NCBI GenBank assembly: GCA_023458055.1
Contig: JAEXAW010000006.1
Location: 248,001 to 312,000 of the forward strand
Direction: 5' to 3'
Origin: Pseudomonadota bacterium
Lineage (GTDB): Bacteria > Pseudomonadota > Alphaproteobacteria > Sphingomonadales > Sphingomonadaceae
DNA: 64,000 bases
In this document: piece by piece, positions 41,701 through 50,228 of the stretch
How the letters are laid out: the number at the start of each line of letters is the position of its first letter
How positions within the stretch are numbered: the first letter of the stretch is position 1
Translations under genes and position numbers: made by a program
Notes under the pieces: generated by a model
Databases searched by the model: none
What the model was told of the DNA's origin: nothing
The model's input: the letters and a program-made list of their open reading frames with translations, nothing else

Positions 41701-43122
41701 TCAACCCGCCATTTGCAACCGCTTCAATGCTTCATCTTTACCGAGGAGGAAAAGAACGTCAAAAATTCCCGGCGAGGTCGTGCTGCCGGTCAGCGCCGCG
41801 CGGAGGGGTTGCGCGACTTTACCAAGTCCAAGCCCTGCGTCCTCGGCCACCTTGCGGACAGCTTCATCCAGTGTTTCCATCGTCCAGGCGTCGAGACCCG
41901 ACAGCGCCGCTTCCACGTTGGCGAGCAAATTTCGTGCATCCCCATCTAGCAGAGCCGCAGCCTTATCGTCCATGGTCAAAGGTGCTTTTTTGAAGAGGAA
42001 AAGCGCGCCGTCGGCAATCTCGATCAGCGTTTTGGCGCGGGGCTTCAACGATTCCATCGCGGCTATGAGCGTCGCCATTTCATCACCATTGAGCCCATGT
42101 CCAAGGCTTGCCTCGACCCTGGGGCGCACCAGATCTGCCAGTCGCGCATTATCCGCTTCGCGCAGATAATGACCGTTCAGATTTTCCAGCTTCTTGAAAT
42201 CGAAGCGCGAGGGTGAACGGCCGACATGGTCGAGGTCAAACCATTCAACCGCTTGTTCGCGGCTGATGATTTCATCATCGCCATGTCCCCAGCCCAAACG
42301 GAGGAGATAATTGTTCACCGCTTCGGGCAAATAGCCCAGCTCGTCGCGATAGGCGTCAACGCCAAGCGCGCCGTGGCGCTTGGAAAGCTTCGCGCCATCG
42401 GCACCGTGGATCAGCGGGACATGCGCATAAACCGGCTCCTCCCAACCCATCGCGCGGATGAGAGCGAGCTGGCGGAACGCATTGTTGAGGTGGTCATCGC
42501 CGCGGATCACATGGGTCACGCCCATATCATGGTCGTCAACCACGACGGACAACATATAGGTCGGGGTGCCGTCAGAACGCAGCAACACGAAATCATCGAT
42601 TTCCGCATTTTGCACGGTGACCTCACCCTGGACCTTATCTTGGATGGTAGTCGCGCCATCGCGGGGTGCCTTGAGGCGGACAACGCCCGCTCGACCTTTC
42701 GGCGCTTCCGACGGATCGCGGTCGCGCCACGGGCTGTCGACGCGGAACGGGCGGCGTTCTTCCTGCGCCTTGGCGCGCATCGCGGCGAGTTCGTCCTGCG
42801 TCAGATAACAGCGATAGGCAGCATCGCGCGCAAGCAATTCATTGGCGACTTCGGCATGACGATCAGCGCGGGCGAACTGGTACACCGTGTCGCCATCCCA
42901 ATCGAGGTTGAGCCATTGCATGCCATCAAGGATCGCCTCAATTGCTGCATCGGTCGAGCGTTCGCGGTCGGTATCCTCGATCCGCAGGAGAAACTTGCCG
43001 CCATGATGACGGGCGAACAGCCAATTGAACAAGGCCGTGCGCGCGCCGCCGATGTGGAGAAAGCCGGTCGGCGAGGGCGCAAATCGCGTCACGATATTCT
43101 TGTTAGTGGCGGTTGCGTCCAC
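41701..43122 (-). CDS. gltX: Glutamyl-tRNA synthetase
   Basis: The 473-residue product has the class I motif HIGG at 23-26 (RFAPSPTGFLHIGGARTALF) and KLSKR at 245-249 (GADGAKLSKRHG), and LRIEDTDRERS. The anticodon-binding domain is the helical C-terminal third. Length is normal for bacterial GltX. Alphaproteobacteria often carry two copies, one of which may charge tRNA-Gln; this window does not show the second. The comEC gene is divergent, starting 58 bases away. Confidence 0.97.
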   Translation of the reverse strand: MDATATNKNIVTRFAPSPTGFLHIGGARTALFNWLFARHHGGKFLLRIEDTDRERSTDAAIEAILDGMQWLNLDWDGDTVYQFARADRHAEVANELLARDAAYRCYLTQDELAAMRAKAQEERRPFRVDSPWRDRDPSEAPKGRAGVVRLKAPRDGATTIQDKVQGEVTVQNAEIDDFVLLRSDGTPTYMLSVVVDDHDMGVTHVIRGDDHLNNAFRQLALIRAMGWEEPVYAHVPLIHGADGAKLSKRHGALGVDAYRDELGYLPEAVNNYLLRLGWGHGDDEIISREQAVEWFDLDHVGRSPSRFDFKKLENLNGHYLREADNARLADLVRPRVEASLGHGLNGDEMATLIAAMESLKPRAKTLIEIADGALFLFKKAPLTMDDKAAALLDGDARNLLANVEAALSGLDAWTMETLDEAVRKVAEDAGLGLGKVAQPLRAALTGSTTSPGIFDVLFLLGKDEALKRLQMAG

Positions 43123-43179
43123 GCGCCGTTTCTCCCAAAATCGAAAGCAGAATTATGATAGAGTCGGCAAGCCCCTAGC

Positions 43180-45393
43180 ATGGCCTCGCAGCCGCTTCAA
43201 ACGGGCATTTTGCACGATGCTGCATTGCGGCATTTTCGTAGCGTCCAATCGGTCGAGCAATGGCTGGAAACCGAACGCGATCAGTTAGGATTGTGGCTGC
43301 CCGTGCTGCTCGGCGCGGGGATAACCGCGTGGTTTATTCTGCCCAATGCGGCGAGTTGGTGCGGGTTCATCCTTATTGCGCTGGGTACCGCCTTATGGGG
43401 CGCAATCGTCATGCGCGGCTCGCGGGTCGGGTATATGCTGGCCCTTGGCGGGCTGTTGCTGGCAGGGGGATGCGGTCTCATCTGGGCGAAAAGCCACTGG
43501 GTCGCGGCGCCCGTGCTGGAGCGACCGGTTGTTGAGCAATTTGGTGCAATGGTGGAACGGCGCGATGAACTGGCGGCGCGCGAGATGGTCCGGATTATCG
43601 TGCATCCGATAAAGCGCGAGGATTTACCGCCCCGCTTCAGGGTCAATGTGCGGAAAGGTGATGCGCCAGCGGGATTGACCGCGGGCGCGATTATTGACGT
43701 GAAGGCGCGGCTTGTGCCGCCTGCATCCCCCGCGCTGCCCGGTGGTTATGATTTCGCGCGGCGGGCCTGGTTTGACAGGATCGGTGCGACGGGCACGGCG
43801 CTCGGGCCGGTTATTGTCGTTCGGGCAGGAGAGGCCGAGGCGCCGCTCCGTTCGACGCTCTCCGCGCATATCCGCTCTAATCTGTCCGGCGGCGCAGGGG
43901 CCATAGCAGCGGCGCTGGCGACCGGCGATCAAGGCGCGATTAGCGCAGAAGATACCGAGGCGATGCGGCGTAGCGGGCTTGCGCATCTCCTGTCGATCAG
44001 CGGCTTGCATGTTACCGCCGTGGTTGGCGGGGTGATGCTGTTGTTGCTCAAATTGCTCGCGCTCAGCCCGCGCCTTGCCTTGCGCTGGAATTTGATGCTG
44101 GTATCGGCTGCCGGCGGGGCTTTAGCCGGCATCGGCTACACCCTGTTGACCGGCGCGGAGGTGCCGACGGTGCGCTCCTGTATCGCGGCATTGCTCGTGC
44201 TTGGCGGGGTCGCGCTCGGGCGCGAAGCCTTAACCTTGCGCCTTGTCGCGACCGGTGCGCTGATCGTTCTGCTGTTCTGGCCCGAAGCGCTGGTTGGGCC
44301 GAGTTTCCAACTGAGTTTTGCGGCCGTAACGGCCATCGTTGCGTTTCATCAGAGCAAAGTCGCCAAACGCTGGTTCGGCCGTCGCGAAGAGGGGCGCGCC
44401 ATGCGGTTCATGCGCGGATTTGTTTCGTTGCTGGCGACCGGGCTGGTGGTGGAGGTCGCGCTCATCCCGATTTCGTTGATGCATTTTCACAAGGCGGGAC
44501 TGTACGGCTCGCTCGCCAATATGGTCGCGATACCGCTCACCACCTTTGTGATCATGCCGCTCGAGGCATTGGCACTCCTGTTCGATCTGGTCGGCGCGGG
44601 GGCACCCTTCTGGTGGTTGACCGGCAAGGCGTTGGATTTGCTGCTGTGGGTCGCGCATTATGTCGGGAGCCTGCCGGGTGCCATTGCCATGCTGCCGGTG
44701 ATTCCGGCTTGGGCCTTTGGGCTGACAGTGATTGGCGGCCTTTGGTTGCTTTTGTGGCAAAGCCGCATTCGCCGCTGGGGGATGGTTCCTGTGCTCGCTG
44801 GTGTCGTGGGGCTGGTGAGCACGCCCGCGCCGGACCTCCTCATCAGCGGCGATGGGCGGCATATTGCCGCGCGTGGCAGCGATGGGGCTGTCGCGATGCT
44901 TCGCGATCGGGCGGGTGATTATAATCGCGATATGTTGGCAGAAAGTGCCGGGATTGATGGCGAACTGATCGCGTTGGACACGATGCACGGCGCAAACTGC
45001 AACGCGGATTTTTGCCTGTGGAGCATGGCAGCGGGCGAGAGCAGTGCCAAAGGCTGGACCATTCTCGCCAGCCGGAGCAATTATCTGGCCGAAGCCGGGC
45101 CGTTGATCGCGGCTTGCCAGCAGGTCGATATCGTCATCAGTGATCGCAGATTGCCGCGCGCTTGCACCCCGCGCTGGTTGCGGCTCGACCGGACGCGCTT
45201 GCAGGAAAGCGGCGGTCTAGCGATCAGTCTGGGCAATCCGCCATCAATCCGCCAGGTCAAAAACCCTGCGCTGGGCCATCCCTGGCTCCAGCCGCCGACG
45301 GTCGCCCCGCCACGAAAATGGCGCGATCCCGCGAACGGAACCGCGCCAGGCAGAGCCTTGTCAAACCGCCCGGAGGGGGAGGGCGGCGGCTGA
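43180..45393 (+). CDS. comEC: ComEC/Rec2 DNA-uptake channel
   Basis: The 737-residue product has an N-terminal membrane region (about 38-100), a DUF4131-type extracellular domain (to about 200) and the Competence domain, rich in membrane helices, including GLAHLLSISGLHVTAVVGGVM and SFQLSFAAVTAIVAFH. The C-terminal part (about 550-737) should be the metallo-beta-lactamase domain, but no HxHxDH motif is seen, and the end is a low-complexity proline- and glycine-rich tail. The loss of that motif is seen in other sphingomonads as far as I recall. It should be a DNA-uptake channel protein. Confidence 0.88.
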   Translation: MASQPLQTGILHDAALRHFRSVQSVEQWLETERDQLGLWLPVLLGAGITAWFILPNAASWCGFILIALGTALWGAIVMRGSRVGYMLALGGLLLAGGCGLIWAKSHWVAAPVLERPVVEQFGAMVERRDELAAREMVRIIVHPIKREDLPPRFRVNVRKGDAPAGLTAGAIIDVKARLVPPASPALPGGYDFARRAWFDRIGATGTALGPVIVVRAGEAEAPLRSTLSAHIRSNLSGGAGAIAAALATGDQGAISAEDTEAMRRSGLAHLLSISGLHVTAVVGGVMLLLLKLLALSPRLALRWNLMLVSAAGGALAGIGYTLLTGAEVPTVRSCIAALLVLGGVALGREALTLRLVATGALIVLLFWPEALVGPSFQLSFAAVTAIVAFHQSKVAKRWFGRREEGRAMRFMRGFVSLLATGLVVEVALIPISLMHFHKAGLYGSLANMVAIPLTTFVIMPLEALALLFDLVGAGAPFWWLTGKALDLLLWVAHYVGSLPGAIAMLPVIPAWAFGLTVIGGLWLLLWQSRIRRWGMVPVLAGVVGLVSTPAPDLLISGDGRHIAARGSDGAVAMLRDRAGDYNRDMLAESAGIDGELIALDTMHGANCNADFCLWSMAAGESSAKGWTILASRSNYLAEAGPLIAACQQVDIVISDRRLPRACTPRWLRLDRTRLQESGGLAISLGNPPSIRQVKNPALGHPWLQPPTVAPPRKWRDPANGTAPGRALSNRPEGEGGG

Positions 45394-45515
45394 TCGGGAC
45401 CGGCCGGGGAAGGGCGTGCGGTTACCCCAAAGGCTCTGATCGGAAGCACGTAATCTTCAATATCGAGGTTTCACGCCTCTAATGCGGTCACCGCGACACC
45501 CCTATATGCCACCTG

Positions 45516-46214
45516 TCAATGATAGCGCCGCAATAGTCCTGCAAGCCGCCCCTGAATACGCACATGATCGGCCGGATAGCGTTGCGGTTCATAGGCAGCA
45601 TTGGCCGGATCAAGCCGCACGAGGCGGCCTTCGCGGTGGAAATATTTGAGCGTCGCGTCCTGATCTTCGACCAGCGCTACCACGATATCGCCTTCGCGTG
45701 CAGTGTCGGCGCGCTGGATCAGGGCATAGTCGCCATCCAGAATCCCCGCCTCGATCATCGAATCGCCAGAAACTTCCAGCGCATAATGTTCGCCCGAGCC
45801 GAGCAGCGCGGCAGGCACCGAGAGCATGGACGCGCTTTCCATCGCCTCAATGGGCACGCCCGCCGCGATGCGACCATGGAGCGGAATGTCGATGACGTCA
45901 TTAGCCGCTACCGGCCGCAACTGCGGAGCCTTTGCCGCAGGCGTCGGCAAGCTGACCACATTATCGGCAACCTTATGGTCCGCCACTTTGGCGGTGATCC
46001 CCTCGGGCAGCTTCAAAATTTCGAGCGCCCGCGCGCGATTGGGGAGGCGGCGCAGAAAGCCACGCTCTTCCAGCGCACTGATCAGACGATGAATACCCGA
46101 CTTGGATTTCAAATCGAGCGCCTCCTTCATCTCCTCGAATGAGGGCGAAATGCCTTCTGCCTCCAACCGCTCATGAATGAAGGCGAGAAGTTCATGCTGT
46201 TTCTTGGTCAACAT
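45516..46214 (-). CDS. lexA: SOS repressor LexA
   Basis: The 232-residue product has an N-terminal winged helix (MLTKKQHELLAFIHERLEAE, KSKSGIHRLISALEERGF) and a self-cleaving C-terminal domain. Cleavage should occur between Ala118 and Gly119 (GRIAAGV); the catalytic pair is Ser152 (SGDSMIEAG) and Lys190 (DATLKYF). It represses the DNA-damage response until RecA triggers its cleavage. A GTTC-N7-GTTC operator lies 37 bases upstream of the start codon, so it autoregulates. Confidence 0.97.
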   Translation of the reverse strand: MLTKKQHELLAFIHERLEAEGISPSFEEMKEALDLKSKSGIHRLISALEERGFLRRLPNRARALEILKLPEGITAKVADHKVADNVVSLPTPAAKAPQLRPVAANDVIDIPLHGRIAAGVPIEAMESASMLSVPAALLGSGEHYALEVSGDSMIEAGILDGDYALIQRADTAREGDIVVALVEDQDATLKYFHREGRLVRLDPANAAYEPQRYPADHVRIQGRLAGLLRRYH

Positions 46215-46250
46215 TGCGCATGCGTCCTTGTCCTTAGGAAAAGCCTTATG

Positions 46251-46265
46251 GAACGAATGCGGAAC
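46251..46265 (-). promoter_or_regulatory. SOS box of lexA
   Basis: GAAC-N7-GAAC on the plus strand, that is GTTC-N7-GTTC on the minus strand, is an exact match to the alphaproteobacterial LexA operator. It lies between 37 and 51 bases upstream of the lexA start. Confidence 0.9.
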
Positions 46266-46290
46266 ATATTATGCGATCAAAAAGAGAACG

Positions 46291-46839
46291 TCAACCCTCG
46301 CCGCGACGGAAAAGATGGAGCCGCGCCTTGCCGATATCGCGCACGGTTTCGGCGGTGAAACCATCGACTTCAATCACCTCGTCGCGGGCGGTTTCGATGC
46401 TCACCCAACTGGCGGGACCAATCCAGCCGAGCCGCGTCAGCTTGTCGAGCGCAACCGCGCCTGCGCCAGTTTGGTAAGGCGGGTCCATCAAAATGACGTC
46501 ACAGGGCGCGTGGGCTGGCCCCAAGGTCAGCACCGATTGGGCGGCTAGCTTGCTGCGCGGCCCCGCACCGAGTTTGGCAATATTGGCCTTTAAGGCATCG
46601 AGCGCCGCTTTGTCCTGTTCGACAAACAGGCAATGTGCTGCGCCGCGGGACAGCGCCTCAAGCCCGAGCGCGCCCGATCCCGCAAACAGGTCGGCGACCT
46701 CCATCCCCTCGAAACTGCCGATCCGGCTCGTCAGCATGGAAAAAAGCGCCTCGCGCGTCCTGTCCGCGGTAGGGCGCGTCGTGTCCCCCTTGGGAGCAGC
46801 AATCGGCCGTCCGCGCCATTTCCCGGCAATAATGCGCAT
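46291..46839 (-). CDS. rsmD: 16S rRNA (guanine-966) methyltransferase RsmD
   Basis: The 182-residue product starts MRIIAGKWRGRPIAAPKGD, the RsmD hallmark, followed by RPTADRTREALFSML and a Rossmann motif VADLFAGSGALGLEALSRG. The catalytic DPPY is at 119-122. It methylates guanine 966 of 16S rRNA from S-adenosylmethionine. Its ATG overlaps the stop of the rluB-type gene (TGATG), so translation is coupled. It has no other co-transcribed gene downstream except a gap to lexA. Confidence 0.95.
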   Translation of the reverse strand: MRIIAGKWRGRPIAAPKGDTTRPTADRTREALFSMLTSRIGSFEGMEVADLFAGSGALGLEALSRGAAHCLFVEQDKAALDALKANIAKLGAGPRSKLAAQSVLTLGPAHAPCDVILMDPPYQTGAGAVALDKLTRLGWIGPASWVSIETARDEVIEVDGFTAETVRDIGKARLHLFRRGEG

Positions 46840-47822
46840 CAGCCGAGGCTCTTGCGGAACGTGACAAGGTCATGCGCGCGCACCTGATCAACGCCGCCAA
46901 GTGGCAGGTCGGCCAGTTCAAACGGACCATAGCGGGTGCGGATGAGGCGCGAGACTTCCAGTCCGAAATGTTCGAGCACGCGTCGGACCTCGCGGTTCTT
47001 GCCTTCGGTCAGGGTTAGTTCGATCCACTGGTTGCGCCCGGTGCGGCGTTCAAGATTAGCGTCGATCTTGCCATAACGGATGCCGTCAATCTCGATCCCC
47101 TCGACCAGATCTTCGAGCTGGGTCTGACTAATCTCGCCGAACGCGCGGGCGCGATAGGTGCGCTCGATCGAAGAGGATGGAAGCTCCATTTGCCGCTTGA
47201 GCTCCCCATCGGTGGTGAGGAGCAGCAGCCCTTCCGTATTATAATCGAGCCGACCGATTGGCATGAGGCGCGGGAGATCGGCGGGAAGCTTGTCATAGAT
47301 GGTCGGCCGCCCACGCGGGTCTCGCGCGGCCGTCAGGAAGCCGGCGGGCTTGTGAAAGCGGAACAGCTTGGCGGGGGCGGGTTCCTTGACCGGCGTTCCA
47401 TCCACCGTAATTCCGTGAAGCGAGGTCAACAGCGTTGCCGGCGTTTCTATCCGCACGCCATCGCGAGCAATGCGCCCCTCAGTGATCATGCGCTCAACGT
47501 CACGCCGCGACGCAACACCAGCGCGCGCGAGCAGCTTCGCAATCCGTTGCGGTTCGCCCGGCTTTTTAGGAGCCGCGACCGCGCGCGGCGTTGCCGGGCC
47601 TCCAAGACGACGCGGCGGCTTAGCCGGACGACGTTCTGTCTTCTCCGCCTGACGCTTGTCTGCAGGTTTTCCGCGAGGCGGGCGCGCATCACTGGACGAC
47701 CGACTCCGCGCAGATTTTCCGGGTCGTCCATCCTGCTTGCCGACGCCACGCTGGGCTGGGCCCCCACGCTTGGCGGAAGCACCCCGTGAGGGCGGGCGGC
47801 GCGAAGAGGGGGGCTTGACCAC
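46839..47822 (-). CDS. rRNA pseudouridine synthase, RluB type
   Basis: The 327-residue product begins with a basic, Arg/Lys/Pro-rich disordered stretch (1-88). Then comes an S4 RNA-binding domain (RIAKLLARAGVASRRDVERM) and the catalytic domain with Asp193 in GRLDYNTEGLLLLTTDG. Arg residues of motif RTYRARAFGE and GKNREVRRVLEHFGL fit the RsuA/RluB/E/F class. Most likely it modifies 23S rRNA (RluB type), though RluF or RsuA type is possible. The disordered N-terminus is common in sphingomonads and may help bind rRNA. Confidence 0.88.
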   Translation of the reverse strand: MVKPPSSRRPPSRGASAKRGGPAQRGVGKQDGRPGKSARSRSSSDARPPRGKPADKRQAEKTERRPAKPPRRLGGPATPRAVAAPKKPGEPQRIAKLLARAGVASRRDVERMITEGRIARDGVRIETPATLLTSLHGITVDGTPVKEPAPAKLFRFHKPAGFLTAARDPRGRPTIYDKLPADLPRLMPIGRLDYNTEGLLLLTTDGELKRQMELPSSSIERTYRARAFGEISQTQLEDLVEGIEIDGIRYGKIDANLERRTGRNQWIELTLTEGKNREVRRVLEHFGLEVSRLIRTRYGPFELADLPLGGVDQVRAHDLVTFRKSLG

Positions 47823-47984
47823 TATAATTATCCTTCATTGTCACCCAAAAGCCACGGTCCATACTATGGTCGCAGAAAAACATCGCTTCGGCTATACGCG
47901 CCGGAACGAAGCGCACCCATTCACGTATAGCGTTTAATCGGCGGTATCATGACGATGCTGTGGCGCAACATGGGTGGGGTTTCA

Positions 47985-48425
47985 ATGATTTTCGGGCGGA
48001 AGAAGCGGGTCATCAACCGGTTGCTGATTGTTGAAGACGAGCCTTTGATCGCGTTCGACAACGAAATGTTTCTTGAAGGCGCCGGGTATGATGTCGTCGC
48101 CACTGTCAATAGTGCAGAAGATGCCATCGAAGTCCTCAGCAACCGCGCCGATCAGATTGATGCGATTGTGCTCGATTATAATCTTGCCGGCCCCGCAAGC
48201 GGTATTGCGGTTGCGCAGGTGGCCAAGGACAAGGGCATCAAGGTCTTGTTCGTCACTGGCGAATGCCCGGAAAATGTCGACGGCACGGCGGTGGGGTGCC
48301 TCACCAAGCCTTATACGCAAAAGCATCTGCTCGCGGCGCTGGATGTGGTCGAACAAATCGCGGAAGGCAAAACGCCTAAAACTGTCCCTGAAACCCTTAC
48401 GTTGTTCACATCCCATCAAGCCTGA
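47985..48425 (+). CDS. Single-domain response regulator
   Basis: From the ATG at 47985 the product is 146 residues; an ATG at 47949 would add 12, and the ribosome site before each is weak. It is one receiver domain: LLIVEDEPLIAFDNEM at the start, phosphoacceptor Asp64 in IVLDYNLAG, Thr91 in LFVTGECPE and Lys108 in LTKPYT. There is no output domain, so it acts by phosphotransfer or by binding a partner. The ending KTPKTVPETLTLFTSHQA is short. Partner kinase unknown; the kinase-like protein at 38849 cannot phosphorylate it directly as it lacks His. Confidence 0.82.
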   Translation: MIFGRKKRVINRLLIVEDEPLIAFDNEMFLEGAGYDVVATVNSAEDAIEVLSNRADQIDAIVLDYNLAGPASGIAVAQVAKDKGIKVLFVTGECPENVDGTAVGCLTKPYTQKHLLAALDVVEQIAEGKTPKTVPETLTLFTSHQA

Positions 48426-48506
48426 CGCTCTTAGCCCTTGCTTGCCTCGGTGAGCCTCTTTAGGGGCTTATTCGACAATATATCATGCGGGGAGGATGAG
48501 AGGCGT

Positions 48507-50228
48507 ATGGCCACAACGACGCTAAGCGAAGGCGCTGCCCCGCAAAAGCTTAAAGGCCTGAAATTGCTCATTGCGGCATTCAAGAACCGCAAGATGGGGG
48601 TGCAGCTGGCGTTCGGGTTTTCGTCTGGCTTGCCCTATGCCCTTTTGCTCGGAACGCTCTATGCCTGGCTGGGCGAAGCAAAGGTTGATCTGGAAACGAT
48701 GGGCGTTTTTTCGCTGATCGGTCTCGCTTACTCCTTTAAATTTCTGTGGTCTCCGGCGGTTGACCGTGTGCAATTGCCGCTATTGGGCAAACTTGGGCGA
48801 CGCAAAAGCTGGATCGCCTTGGCGCAAATCATGATCGGTGTTTTCCTGATCCTGATGTCGATGATGAATCCGCAAACCTCGCTGGGTCTATTTTCGCTAA
48901 TGGCAGGTCTTGGGGCATTTGCCTCGGCCACTCAGGACATTGTGATTGATGCCTGGCGCGTTGATGTAGCAGACGAAACCGCAACGCTGGATATCATGTC
49001 CGCAGTTTATCAGCTCGGCTTTCGTTCCGCGAGCCTGCTTGGCGGCGCGATCGCCTTGATTTTGGCACAGCGGTTCGGCTGGCCTGCAGTTTATGGCGGC
49101 ATGGGCGTGATTATGCTGCTGTTGCTGGGTATCACGCTTATAGCGCCCGATACGCCGCGACCGGCAGCGGACCTCAATGTTGATCATTTGCGGGAAGCCG
49201 GACAGATTGAACCAAAAATTCGTATGATCGCACTGGCGGTGGTTGGTGCGCTGTGGACCTGGGCCTTGTTCACGGTGATGAAATTCATGATCATATCGTT
49301 GAGCGCGGCCCCCGACGCCCGTCCGGATTCCAAGGAATTTGTACAAACTTACGGGTTGCTGATCGTATTCGCCACAGTAATTCTACCCGGCGCGATTGCC
49401 GGTATGCTGGAATATTGGCGGCGCAATGGCCGCTATACGCTAACCACAGCTGTTCCTGCCCGAACCGGGCGCGATCGCGGGCTGGATTATATTTATAATG
49501 CCCTCATTACGCCTTTGGCCGAACTCATCGGTCGTCTTAAATGGGCCGCGATCCTCGTATTGGCGATTATCCTGACATATCGCTTTACCGACGCCGTATG
49601 GGGGCCGTTCGCCCTGCCATTTTATTTGCAGGAACTTCACTACACCAATGATGAGGTCGCGATTGCATCGAAGATTTTCGGCATATTGATGATCATGGTC
49701 GGGATCAGCTTGGGCGCCGTGAGCTTCGCGACGTTGGGGCGAATGCCGACGCTGATTTTCGGTGCCTTGATTGCCGCTCTTACCAATCTACTTTACGCAG
49801 ATCTCGCCTCGGGCGGCCATTATCTCGATATTTTCGGCCGCAGCACCGGCTTTTATGCTCTGATCGGCGGCGTCAGTTCGATCTTTAATTTTGAACATAG
49901 CGAACGGCTGGCGCGTCTGATGTTGGCCATCGCCGGTGAAAATCTGGCCAGCGGGCTTGCTGGTGCCGCCTATGTCGCTTTTCTGTCGAGCATGGTTTCA
50001 AAAAAATATAGTGCGGTCCAATATGCGCTAATGTCGTCGCTAACCTTGTTGGTGGGCACGCTGGGGCGCGGAGCCTTGGGGCAGATGATCGAAGAACAAG
50101 GCTATGTGCCGGTATTTTGGTTGACCATGTGGCTCGGCATGATCGCTGTTGTCCTGTGCATTTTGGAATGGGTGAGACAATCGCGCTCGCCGGATACCCC
50201 GCAGGTCAATCCGGAAGCTGGCGATTGA
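48507..50228 (+). CDS. AmpG-family muropeptide permease
   Basis: From the ATG at 48507 (GAGAGG upstream) the product is 573 residues; 23 further codons are open but unlikely. It has 12-14 membrane segments and AmpG-type pieces: MGVQLAFGFSSGLPYALLLG, YSFKFLWSPAVDRVQLPLLG, GAFASATQDIVIDAWRVD and the closing LGQMIEEQGY. AmpG imports anhydro-muropeptides for cell-wall recycling, which in some species links to beta-lactamase induction. It lies 81 bases after the response regulator and overlaps folC by 23 bases on the opposite strand. Confidence 0.9.
   Translation: MATTTLSEGAAPQKLKGLKLLIAAFKNRKMGVQLAFGFSSGLPYALLLGTLYAWLGEAKVDLETMGVFSLIGLAYSFKFLWSPAVDRVQLPLLGKLGRRKSWIALAQIMIGVFLILMSMMNPQTSLGLFSLMAGLGAFASATQDIVIDAWRVDVADETATLDIMSAVYQLGFRSASLLGGAIALILAQRFGWPAVYGGMGVIMLLLLGITLIAPDTPRPAADLNVDHLREAGQIEPKIRMIALAVVGALWTWALFTVMKFMIISLSAAPDARPDSKEFVQTYGLLIVFATVILPGAIAGMLEYWRRNGRYTLTTAVPARTGRDRGLDYIYNALITPLAELIGRLKWAAILVLAIILTYRFTDAVWGPFALPFYLQELHYTNDEVAIASKIFGILMIMVGISLGAVSFATLGRMPTLIFGALIAALTNLLYADLASGGHYLDIFGRSTGFYALIGGVSSIFNFEHSERLARLMLAIAGENLASGLAGAAYVAFLSSMVSKKYSAVQYALMSSLTLLVGTLGRGALGQMIEEQGYVPVFWLTMWLGMIAVVLCILEWVRQSRSPDTPQVNPEAGD

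Noticed and set aside
47903..47934. GGAAC...CGTT as an EcfG promoter for the response regulator
   Set aside because: The spacer is 23 bases, too long for the 16-17 required.
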